DNA of 53,107 bases from Scenedesmus sp. ARA3 (taxonomy: Eukaryota; Chlorophyta; Chlorophyceae; Sphaeropleales; Scenedesmaceae). Shown here piece by piece: positions 1 to 10,585 of the stretch. The DNA lies in the NCBI GenBank assembly GCA_004335835.1, contig RWJK01000699.1, positions 1 through 53,107 on the forward strand. The letters are read 5' to 3'. The first letter of the stretch is position 1. Each line of letters starts with the position of its first letter. The notes beneath the pieces were generated by a model. It searched no databases, was not told the origin of the DNA, and saw nothing but the letters and a program-made list of their open reading frames with translations. Position numbers and translations under genes: made by a program.

Positions 1-57
<57 letters not shown>
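1..57. repeat. (AGC)n microsatellite at window edge
   Basis: About 19 uninterrupted AGC units start the window. On the minus strand they follow directly after the last visible MATE codons and could encode poly-Ala. No GT donor is seen between the conserved sequence and the tract, but the window ends here, so intronic placement cannot be excluded. Confidence 0.9.
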
Positions 58-58
<1 letters not shown>

Positions 59-2003
59 GTGATGGTTGGCAGCAGCATGAGCTGGCCCTGCCTGCCCAGC
101 CCTCGCAGCACTCCTTGACTGGTGCCCAAGATTCCATCACCAACCTGCACACATCACCCACACAGAGGAGAGTGGTGGCGGCAGCAGCAGCAGCACTAGG
201 TTGCAAGCGAGGCGGCTGAGCTGCACGCATTCGTGTGTTTGTGTGCTACTGTTTCCATGACCCAGCAGCACCGGCGCCAACAACAGGCCAGCCCCTATTA
301 GCAGCTGATACACAAGCACAGCAGGCACAGTCGAACAGACAGGCGCACAACGACAGCAGCCATCCACACCACTGCCTCAGTTAGGTTTTGCCCCACCCCA
401 AAAATGGTTGCTGACTCAACGCCACGCCATAGCAACCTTCTGCGCAACTGCACACACATCTTGTGTGTCCCCGAGAGCCACTCCTGCCTCACCTGGTAAG
501 CAGCGCCCAGTGGAGCAATAGCAGCCACAGCTGACAGCACCGCCGGATCGCCTGCAGTGAACAGCTGCCCCAGCTTGTACCTCGTACAGTAGATTGCCCC
601 ACCACACACCGCCATGAAAGCCGTCCCAAGCGCCACCACCACCCTGCTGCTTGTTGCAGCTGCACTAGCCTTGCCAGCACCCATCAGGTTGCCAACCCGG
701 ATTGTGGCCGCAGTAGCCAGTGCAAAGGGCAGTGCGATGTAGCAGAGGGATGTCAGGGAGAAGACGCCTGCGTGAGCTGCTACTGCGGCTGGTCCGAGGT
801 ACCCTGCAAAGGCTGTGGTGACTTCAAATGAGGCACACTCCAAGCCCAACATGAGGCCACCTGTGGTGTTGGGTTGGGAGGGCCGCAGCAAGTGCAGCAG
901 CAGCAGCAGCAGCAGCAGCAGTACAGTGGCGCCAGAGTCAGTTGTGCTTGCAAATCAGCACATGAGCTGTGCTGGCATGACCGATATGACGCATTCAACG
1001 GACCGTGAGTGAGCCGTCATGGTTATTAGTGGCAGCTGTGCGCAGCTTCTATACAAGGAGGGTATAGCTAGGTGTGTTTTGAGACCACAACAGCACCCCA
1101 TCTACACCCTAGCCAGGTTCTAGCCTACCTGGGATGCCCAGAGCCAGGAAGGTCCAGGTGACTTTCCAAGAGAAGCCAGCCTTGACAGTGCTGCACACAG
1201 CACCCCAAGCACCAGGCTGGCGCCACCAACGCGCCAAGCTGCTGCTGCTGCTGCTGCTGCTGGCCTCTACTAGTGCCACAGCCAGCACCATTGACAGCAG
1301 CAGCAGCACCCTGGTGGCTGTGGCTGCAGCAGCAACGCCTGGCAGGCCTAGTAAGGAAGCCCCTGCATACCACAGCGACAGCAGCACAAGACACACATGT
1401 CTTGAAGGATTCTGGCTTGGATGCTTACTTGGCTAGATTATGGTGGCAGTGGACATGCCCTTCAAGCACTAGTCTCAGCCTTGGCCTGACTGGCACAGCA
1501 CGCTCAAAACAGCAAATCTTGACTCTTAAAAGCAGTGCTTGATTGCGCAACATGTACCGAATGTACACCAATAAAGCAATGGAATGCTGCAACAAGAGCA
1601 GCCAGGCGCTGCAAATATCATCGGCTCACCTGCCCAGTTTGCAGCGACGTTGATGAGCATGGAGATGCCGCTGGTGATAGCCGGGGGCCCCACCAGGCCC
1701 TGCACCTGCAGGTACTTCTGCAGCAGCGCAGCCATTGTCTGCAGCAGCAGACAGCAGCAGGCAGCAGCAGCAGCAGCAGCAAGAGTACAGCAAGGGTAGG
1801 TGGGGCGAAGAACGTAATGTACACAACAGCCTGCTTGGAACAGGACAAGGATGAGCCCAAGACCGAACTTGCCACCCATAGCAGCCTCTGTTAATCAAAT
1901 ATGTTGTCGCTGGTGCAACCTGGCGTTGCTTGTGGCCGGGTAGTGCACCAGGCATGTGCCTCTGCCAGCCTGGCTGTCGCACTTCAGTTGGGCAGCCCCC
2001 TGC

Positions 2004-2044
<41 letters not shown>

Positions 2045-3984
2045 CTACCAGCTTGCTGGCATACACTGCATAACAACACACACACAGCTGCCGGCATTTG
2101 TGATCATTAAATTAGAATCGTGTCCACCAAACTCTGGCTGCGACTGTTCTTGTCATCACTCTCACCATGGGCCACAGCCCTGGGATCATCCACCTGCTGT
2201 AGCTGCTGACCAGTGCGGCAACTGCAGGGCCCTGGCCGAAGAACCAGCGCGCGATCTCACCACCATACCACAGGCTGACCTGCAGGCAGGTTGAAGACAA
2301 GCACACCATCAGTGATTCGGCGCCGAATTGCACAACTAGACAGTCATTTCCAGGCGTGCATCTGCATGAGGGTGCTACGTATAGATACGCTGCCAGCTGT
2401 TGAGAATGGCCGCATCAAGTGCATGTCAGCAGCGGCAGGTGCATGTGTCATGCGCCTGTTGTCACTAAACAAACATGGCTGGTGTCAGTCATTACTCCCC
2501 GCTTCGTGCTTGTTGATGGTTGCTTTGTAATGTCTTAGCTTGTAGCTGAGTGCTGCGTCGAATCAACGCCTCACCGACATAGGGATGGTGACAAGGCTTA
2601 GCACGAAGCAGCTGGTGATCGTCCACACCACCAGCGCAGGCTTGTCACCAGCGCCTGCACAGCAGCAGCAGCAGCAGGCAGGCAACAAACAGGAGTGCAG
2701 CAGGTTGGGATCTCAGATCAAACAGGTGACAACACAACACTCAAGCCGACGCAGTGCTTTGATGCATTGCACAACATGGGATGCGCTTGGGGGACCAACT
2801 TCAAGCAGCCAACCAGCGCATTTTTATTGCTGCTGCCGCCGCGTACGCTGTCACCGTTGCTGCTGCTGCCGCTGCCCCTCACCTACTGCCTGGCTGCCCA
2901 GTGTGTCCAGTGCAGTGGAAACTCCCAGGATGATGTACCAGCAGAAGTTCCACCACTGCAAGCAGCAGCAGCAGCAGCGGCAGCAAGGGTACGCGCATCA
3001 GCATTGCAGGAGGGTAATGATCTTCAGCAGCAGCCAGCAGTTGCAAGTGCCAGATGACAATTGCTGCTATGAAGATGCAAAGCGCGTCAGTGTTACACAG
3101 CCTCCCCACTGCCAACCATGTACAGCCATGCCTAAAACGATTTGGTAGCGACTCAGGCTGCGAGTGTTGACGGGGCGCAACTGCTTCGTACCGTGTTGCT
3201 CAGCGCCACTGCTGCCAGCTCGTCAGTGCCGATGTGTCCACTGAACATCTGCATACAGCAGCAAGTCAACGCACGGCACGGCAATGTTGAGATGCTCTGC
3301 GGTCAGCTGGCAAACACTTCAAACATTTGGGCTGCTCTGCAGGTGCCTGCTCCCATTGAAGCGATGGCCACAAGTACACCCAGCCTGCAGCAAATAAAGA
3401 CCCACCCATGTATACACACACATGTGTCTGCTGTTCACAGGACTGCAGTGCCAGTCATAAGAGTTCCTTCTGCAGTTGTTGCAGTACATGTGTCTGCAGG
3501 ACGCCGGCAGTCAAGCCATCACACAAAACCACTGGCACAGCCAGCCCACCTGAGATGTGATGATGATGACTTGCTGCGCCGCAGATGTCACAACGGTCGG
3601 CAGCGCCAGCTGCAGCACCATGCCAAGCTCAGCCCGCAGCGCAGAACCCCAAGATTGCTGCTGAACCCCAGCATCTTTGACAGGTGAAGCTGGCAGCAGC
3701 AGCGGCTGTGTCAGCTGCTGCAGCTGTTCTTCTATGTCTTCAGCAATGACCACTGCTGCATCTGGAGATTGCCCTTCTTCTTGTACCGTTGTTGCTGCTG
3801 GTGTTGCTGCTGCTGTTGGTGTTGCAGTTTGTGTTGTGGTTGGCCAGGCGATGGTGGGCCGTCGGCAGCGCTCAATTGGTGTTCCAGCATCGCTGCTGTT
3901 GTCACCAAAGTGGCTCTGAAAGTGGCTGATCTTGGGCAGGCTGCCGCCAGGGAAGCTGGCCGACAGTGCTGACCTGTAGCTCAT
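1..3984 (-). CDS. MATE-family multidrug/toxin efflux transporter (3' end beyond window)
   Basis: Membrane antiporter of the multidrug and toxic compound extrusion family, which exports organic cations or metabolites in exchange for H+ or Na+. Nine exons stay in frame: 3550-3984, 3192-3248, 2883-2955, 2575-2654, 2166-2279, 1630-1738, 1129-1347, 493-860 and <1-144, giving at least 533 codons. The first ~115 residues are hydrophilic and include a TQPLLLP stretch that may be a vacuolar sorting signal (inference). MATE hallmarks follow in order: ALPTVVTSAAQQVI (TM1), SGHIGTDELAAVALSNT, LDTLGSQAVGAGD, FGQGPAVAALVSSYSRWMIP, KYLQVQGLVGP, LALGIPGGLMLGLECASFE, ATIRVGNLMGAG, and GTSQGVLRGLGRQ near the window edge. 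ATG at 3984 is the only start preceding TM1 in frame. One acceptor is TAG (before exon 7); the others are CAG. I saw no exon-edge duplication in this gene. The product is continuous to the edge, so it is partial, not broken. Confidence 0.93.
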
Positions 3985-5755
3985 GGTGTGTACTGTGCGA
4001 GTTGGTGTGGCTGTGTGTCACTGCTGTGGCAAGGTCAATACAGGAAGTGAGGTGCGCGTGAGTTGGTAACAGAGTTAACAGTTGTAGCGCGTTCAACTGC
4101 TGTTGTTGCTGGGTGCGGAGTACTGGCATCACCAGCTGTATGCTTGCAGCATGGGGCCATCGTCTAAGTCAATGGGACATGTGCAGTTTTGCTGCTGTGA
4201 GGCGGGATGCCTTCTGAACAGCTGCTACCCATACCATGTCACCGCATGCCAAGCTGCTCAGCTGGCAATCACCACCAGCTCAGCTGTGCCCACTGGTGTA
4301 GCATTCTGTGAACGCGATATGCCGCAGACAGCCATGAGGTACGCAAACCGGAAAGCATTGTGAGCAACCCACCTGCTGGAGGTCCTTGTAGTGGTGCTGC
4401 TGCTGCTGCCAGTGCTGCTGCTACCAGTGCTGCTGCCGGTGATTGTTGCTGTGACCGCACGCAGCGGTGCTCAGTTTAGGTATGATATGTGGGCTCAATT
4501 GTGCGTATCGAGGCAACTATACCATGCTTGCACCGAGCATGTGGCCTCACGTGCTCCCACGTGTGCTGCTGCCGTATTGCTCCAGACAAAAACAAGTGGT
4601 TAGAAAACTATGCGCGCAATGCTGTAGGCCAATGCATGCCTATTGCAGAAAGAGGCGTGCTCCCAGAGCGTGACTGTTGTGCTGTAGGCGGGTGATGTAC
4701 GTAATGGCCGCGATTGAGCAGGGTGCAGTGTTTACGTGGGTGAGAAGGGTCACAAAGCGCGGCGATAAACACTTAAATGATACACATTTAACAGGATTGT
4801 CGCACAGTCTTGCCAAACTAAGGTCATTCAGCCCTGGCCTGAACACGCCTGCCAGCCTGCTGGGCAGCTGCTACAGCTAAGGTGCAGTAGCGGCTGCAGC
4901 CAAAATCAAAAAGGACTTCAAAGGCCACGTTACAGGCGTGTGGCTGGCCAGAACCTTGCACCCCACATGCACTGCTTGTACAACACAAATGTCCCATCCA
5001 GTACCCATGCTGTACATCCACAAGAACGCCGCACAGACTGCTACACAGACCTCGCAGTCAGCATTGAACATATGACGCCTCAGCCATGTGTATGCCAACC
5101 GTTTAAATTAGTACAAAAGATCAAACCCGTAACAGTGAGCACCATACAGCACGCAACACGCTTTGCAACGCCTTGCAGTGGCGGACCATCAAATAGCTGC
5201 TTTCACAGCAGATGGTGGTTTGATGGGAGGCACAGGGGCCTGAATACCACACAGTCAGTCAAAGCATGCATTGTGACGCTTGCTGTCACCCGCTCTCAGG
5301 GTGAGTTTGTGCATGGGCATGCCTGCAGACATTGTTGAGCATGTGCAGGCAGTACAAGTACGTGGCGGTATGCTACCAAGTCAGCACATGCAGGATGCTG
5401 CTAATTGATGCCGCAGCAGTTCAACTCAAAGAAAGGGAGAGCAACGTGGAAGACTTAACACAGGCTGTCCTTGAAGTGTGCATATGCTGCCAGCGGTTTT
5501 GAAAAGGTGCCAGCTGTGCTCACCATAATCTCTGAATAATGCCATGGCCAGTGTCTTCTCTGAGCTGCCCTTCTCATCAACAGCATGCTCATCTTGGGGT
5601 GAGTCAAACCATGCATGCAACTGAAGTTGGTGGCTGGAGCCACATGTACATGTATGAATGTCATTTGAAAGGGCTGCAGCACTGCACAACCGCCCGTCGC
5701 TTTGCACAACTCCATGTCCCGTATCACGTACAGCAGTGCAGACGTATCTCCAACT
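3985..5755. other. Intergenic: MATE promoter side and cysteine-rich gene 3' flank
   Basis: No convincing gene. It holds the 5' flank of the MATE gene and the 3' flank of the next minus-strand gene. A minus-strand TGTAA lies at 4930-4934, a possible poly(A) signal about 820 bp past the stop. Short open frames here lack conserved features and splice logic. A minus-strand frame around 5430-5600 is open but lies beyond the in-frame TAG of the upstream gene. Confidence 0.5.
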
Positions 5756-5917
5756 CTACAGCTTGCACTGGGCATCCTCCGAAGGTGGCTTGTAATCCTT
5801 CCACACTATGGCCTTCTCAAACGTCACCTTGCCCTTGCTGGGGGCCTCGCAGTCATCCTTGTTCTCAGCAGCGTAGCACATGCCCTGCAAGCACAGCAGC
5901 GAATCGTTGATGGCAGC

Positions 5918-5949
<32 letters not shown>

Positions 5950-5958
5950 GATGTCGGC

Positions 5959-5991
<33 letters not shown>

Positions 5992-6361
5992 AGGCGATGA
6001 GCGCTGCCGCCGGCGTGTACTGCAGCAGCTTGGATTGCATACCCAACTGCCTGCCGTGCAGCTGATGGGTGTGCTGCTAGAAATGCTGCATGGCAAAGCT
6101 GCAGCGAGTGCTTTACTGCAGTTGACACCATCATGTGTACCGTACACTTGGTGACCAAGTGTGATCTGGCGCTTGCGTGCTTACATAAAGTCGCTTGACT
6201 GTCTGCTCGTACTCATTGTCCCCAAACTCAAAGGTCCTGTGGGAGCAGGTCTTCTCTGTGCTGTCGAAAAAGCAGTAGGGCAGCTTCTCGCAGCCGGGCT
6301 TGCCACTGCCAGCTGCTTCCAGGCACTTCTTAGCCTGCAGTGCAGCACAATCGCAGCGGCA

Positions 6362-6398
<37 letters not shown>

Positions 6399-8181
6399 TT
6401 TAGATGCAGGTGCCACACTGCAAACAGAACAGCACGGCCAGATAACACCACGTGGCCAATGCCAATGCCTTGAACCTGAAGCACAGCCTGGGCTCACCTG
6501 GCGCACCCAGTAAGCTCCCTGGCAGTTGCCAAGCACATTTCTGTCCAGCGCATCGACTGCGCTGGCCAGCTGGCAACCAGATGACACACATTGCCGTTGT
6601 CAACGCCTCTGAACTTAGCACTGCCTTTCAATCAAGCACAGCCTGGGCTCACCTGGCGCACCCAGCATGCTCCCTCGCAGTTGCCAAACACTTTTGGGTC
6701 CAGATCATTGACTGCAGTAACCAGCTGGAAGAACTGATCAGAGCTGTAGCTCTTGACAAAGGTGGGCAGGCAGACCTTGCTGTTGTCGACTGTGCCAACA
6801 AAGCAGTTTGGCATGTACTTGCAGGTGCCTGCAGGGCAGACCAATGCAGACAAAGATGCATGCAGTAGATCAGGGATGAGCGTTGTACTAACAAAATGAT
6901 CAGTGTGCATGTTAGGGTTGACCACAAGTAGGGCTGTTTGCCACTCTCTGTGTCTGCGGGTCAGGCCAGATTGGGATGCATGTGAGTCGGAGGTATGCTA
7001 TGGTTACTGTTGAAGGTTCAAGCAATGCGGGGGCTGGGATCAGCGGTCAACAGCACCAGCGGTCTGCCACGCATCACACAGACCACCGGCAGCACTGCAG
7101 CAGCCACCTCGCCACACCAGCCTTGCAGCCGCTACACTGCTCTTACTGCTGCCCTGGCCACACACACCCTCTCCAGCCTACTCAGGTGAGAGCAGTGAGT
7201 GAGTGAGTGAGTGGCTACGCAGGCGCTGCAGCCTGCAGCGGCGGCCTGGGCAGCCACTCACTCACTCACTCACTCACTGCTCTCACCTGAGTACATTCCA
7301 GCGTAGCAGGCCAGCATCTGGTGGGCCTTGGTGCCTGGGCAGGCCATGGGTGGGGGGATGGTGCTGAGGCGCGCAGTGAAGTTCTGCATGCTGTACCACG
7401 TCATCTGCAGGCATGCGGGTTGCAGCATTGCAGACAGCACTAGTGTCATTGGTCTTGTACGCGACACGGCGTGATGTAGCAGAGAGGCATGCATATGCTC
7501 TGGACATGTTTTCAAGTTGTTGCAGAGCTGGCTTCTGTAGGCTGATAAGCCACACTGATAAGTGTATTGCCTGGCGCAGCTGTTCACCCTGCCTAACTCA
7601 CAACCTGCAGGCTTGCACGAACATATGTGGTTCCAGTGACGCAGTTCACACTGCAACACATTTGCGCCCTGTACACATGGAGGTGCACCACATGGGGTAT
7701 AAACATCTGCAGACTCACATCAGAAAAGTCGATGCCCTGGCAGCGCCCTTTGCCATCCTTGGACAACCACCAGCACCTGCAGGCAGTGCACACGCCATAG
7801 GCACACTGTAACACACCTTCAGGCGCAGCATGATGAGCACACTGTCTGTATGAGTATTTGATAAAATGTGTTGAATGCAATGGAACCTGAGCCACTGCAC
7901 TGTTGGATTTGTTGCTGCACCTGCTGCGGCGCTGCTGCGGCGGCGGCTTTGTTGCTGCGCCTGCTGCGGCAGTGGGTGCGCAGGTGGGCTGCACTTTTGT
8001 GGATCAAAATCACAAAGGCCGCGTCTGTGTACCCTCTACCATGCGCCGCAGTTTTGCAAGCGTCAGTCTCACCTGTGCTGCACATCCTTGTTGCATTCGC
8101 TCGCTGTTGTGTGGGTCTTCAAGCAGTACAGGCCGCGCTCGCTGGCCATGAGCATTGCCCTGCAGAGCACATACCACAGGT

Positions 8182-8239
<58 letters not shown>

Positions 8240-9615
8240 GCAACAGTAGCAGCAGCAGCAGCAGCAGTAGCAGTATGGCGAGGTCGGCATGCCTTTGTGC
8301 AGGAAACAATGCAGTAAAGCAGCAAACATACTGCTACCAGCTGTCAATGTCTCCAGCCGCACCTGCGGTGTGGCGAGGTCAGGATGCCTGTATCGAGGAA
8401 CCAGTGCAGTAGAGCAACAAACTTACTGCTACCAGCTGTCAGTTATTTCCAGCCGCACCTGCGGTATGGTGAAGAGGAGATGCTCTTGTGCACAAACAGT
8501 GCAGTGCAGCATCATGATTCAACCAAATATACTGACACTGGCTGTCATCCGCACCTGCGGTACGGTGAAGAGGGCATGCCCTTGTGCAGGAACCAGTTGG
8601 AAAACAGCAACAAAAGACACTGGTACCAGCCGTCTTCATTATGTTTCATTGTTATTATCACTATTGCCAGCCACACCTGCGGTACGGTGAAGAGGGCATG
8701 CCCTTGTGCAGGAACCAGTTGCTCAGCAGCGGGCCGCAGGAGCCCTCATCCCAGCCGCACTGAGGGCTGAGGGAGTAGAACTGCTGCGCAGCTTCAGCAC
8801 CCAGCATACGCCTGCTCAGGCCGCCAGCTGACTGACGAACTGCAGCAGCCACACATACAAACATACGTGTGTTATAATAGTCTTTGCTGTGGCATGGCAG
8901 CTTCAGCGCCCAGCATGCGCCTGCCCAGGGCAGGGGTGTTAGCTGGCAGCCAATCTGCAGCAGCCAGACAGACAGGTGTGGGTTATGATGCTGAAGTATT
9001 GATTTGGCGTGGCAGCGTCGCCGTTCAGCATGTGCCTGTTCAGGGCAACTGTGTTGGCTGGCAGGTGAACTGCAGCAGGCATGCGGATAGGTGCATCTCA
9101 TGCCATGAAACTGCGATTCTTTTCAATATCAATAGGTTGTGCAGCATGCGCCTGCCTGCCAAGGCACCAAGGTGGAGCGACAGCTGACAGGCGGTTAGCA
9201 GCAGGTGCTCCTGTTATGACGCACGTCATGACGGTGGGTGCAGCTAACAGGTGTTGTACTGTGCCGTCAAAGTGTAAGTTAAAGCTGCAAGAACCACTTG
9301 CACTCTGGGTATCTTGCAAAGAAGCATGACTTGGGGCCCGAGCAACTGCACAACAGCTCACCAAGCAGCCGTGCTGCCAGTGGTGACCAAACATTGGGTG
9401 ACGGCATTTTTTGACCCTTGACATAGAAGTCCACCAGTGTATGTCATCATAGGTTTCTGGTCAAACAAAAGCCCACCTTGCAGCAGCTCAAGCCTGGGCT
9501 CCTTACGCCAGGCATCCACCGCAACAGCGCGGTCAGCAGCTGCTGCTGTGGCACACCTGCTAACGAGGCACACCACAGCCAGCAGCAGTGCAGCAAATGC
9601 TCTGCTCCGATACAT
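5756..9615 (-). CDS. Secreted cysteine-rich protein of unknown function
   Basis: I do not recognise the family. Eight exons stay in frame: 9362-9615, 8677-8811, 8073-8159, 7719-7776, 7287-7404, 6653-6828, 6185-6334 and 5756-5884, giving 368 aa and ending in TAG. The start ATG at 9615 opens a clear signal peptide (FAALLLAVVCLVSRCATAAA), so the protein is expected to be secreted or in the cell wall. The mature chain has more than 20 cysteines in spaced motifs such as QCGWDEGSCGP, RCWWLSKDGKGRC, GTCKYMPNC, GNCEGACWVRQ, KPGCEKLPYC and the C-terminal EDAQCKL. That pattern suggests a disulfide-rich extracellular domain. No membrane segment or catalytic motif is visible. Introns around exons 2 and 6 carry tandem copies of those exon edges, and the donor of exon 5 sits in a large inverted repeat. 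Function is unknown; the exon chain is well supported because all phases match. Confidence 0.8.
6471..6740 (-). repeat. Duplicated 3' edge of exon 6 plus donor (cysteine-rich gene)
   Basis: The block ending GNCEGACWVRQ|gtgagc at 6653 recurs at about 6485-6590 as a diverged copy (GNCQGAYWVRQ followed by gtgagc). Spacing is about 160 bp. The copy lies in the intron downstream of the real exon, and one Cys is changed to Tyr. Confidence 0.85.
7179..7293. repeat. Long inverted repeat around the exon 5 donor
   Basis: Arms 7179-7216 and 7252-7293 are reverse complements except for one GTGA unit (four versus five). They enclose a loop of about 35 bases that itself contains a short palindrome. The right arm contains the exon 5 end and donor of the cysteine-rich gene; the left arm is an inverted copy of it. 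The arms contain (GTGA)n/(TCAC)n. Confidence 0.9.
8272..8720 (-). repeat. Tandem array of exon 2 donor edge (about 5 copies)
   Basis: The exon 2 end (LHKGMPSSPYR, then gtg donor at 8677) is followed in the intron by copies whose donor cores lie at about 8553, 8457 and 8361, plus a truncated copy near 8272. Spacing is 96-122 bp. Each copy keeps the AGGTG junction and part of the coding edge, with growing divergence. Confidence 0.85.
8780..9190 (-). repeat. Tandem array of exon 2 acceptor edge (about 4 copies)
   Basis: The acceptor and first codons of exon 2 (cag|GCGTATGCTGGGTGCTGAAG at 8811) recur near 8885-8950, 9010-9050 and 9136-9190 upstream in the same intron. Exon 2 is therefore flanked by edge arrays on both sides. 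Confidence 0.75.
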
Positions 9616-10450
9616 GAGGGGTTTTATCGATGTCAGCCTGCGCAACACAAGGCAACGGTGCCCAAAATTAAGCATCGGTGCATTGGGTGCAACAGAAGCA
9701 TGCAGCTGCAGCGACAGCCTTGTCAGCAGCGGTCAGCAGTGCAGATAGCTCGGCCAAGCAAGCAAACAGGACACCATGTCTACGTTTGTATTGAGCTGTT
9801 ATGCCCGATCGGTTGCCTTTACTCACCGAAGCCGTGCCGACTCGGCACTGTCCAGAATTTTCACCTTCCGAAAGCGAGTATGTTTTGTGGTGTGTAGATT
9901 CACAGCAGCACGTCTAATTGTTTTTATATTTGATTATGGTTCACTTCAATTCATACTTGTATGGAGCGTAAATAGCTCAGGCCGGCACTTCCATTGGCCT
10001 TCAGCTGCCAGGAAGGTGTCACGTTTTAAGCCAGTGCAACCTAAAGCTTGGTCAGTGCTGCAATACAATAATATGTGTATAATGTGCGTTAATTTATTTT
10101 GTATGCGTGGTTATCGTGTGTTGGAAGGTCATCAGCAGGTACATGAACTTCACACAGCCATCGTCACGGTTGGCAAGCACTCCATATGATGCATCATGGG
10201 TGACGCTGCTGGTGCTGTTGCTGTTGCTGCAGCTTCCTACCGTTGCTGTGTTCAGTGCAGTTGTCGCTGGTGTGCGTCATGTGTGCAGTTCGGAGCAAAT
10301 GGAGGGCGGATGTGCAGAGCATGTGCACTGCAGGTCGGACCTGAGATGTGTCGCTCAAGCGGAAGTGCCTTCGTATATAAGCATGCAGGTCAATCTTGGT
10401 GCGAAGCAACTTCTTTGTTACAGAGTAGCCCTCAGTACACAAGGATTCTG
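9616..10450. other. Intergenic: cysteine-rich gene promoter and 3' flank of the next gene
   Basis: No gene seen. The stretch 9890-10110 is clearly more AT-rich than its surroundings. A minus-strand TGTAA at 10418-10422 lies about 30 bases past the stop of the gene to the right and may be its poly(A) signal. An open plus frame at 9776-10189 shows no recognisable features. Confidence 0.5.
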
Positions 10451-10548
10451 TCAGAACTTGACTACCTTTGGCTTCTTGGCTTTCTTGGCCCCACCACCAC
10501 CACCAGCAGCAGCCAGGCCAAACACCCCAGCACCCTCACCGCCACCTG

Positions 10549-10585
<37 letters not shown>

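Noticed and set aside
9776..10189. Plus-strand frame in an AT-rich stretch
   Set aside because: No domain, no codon bias like the neighbours, and no splice or regulatory support.
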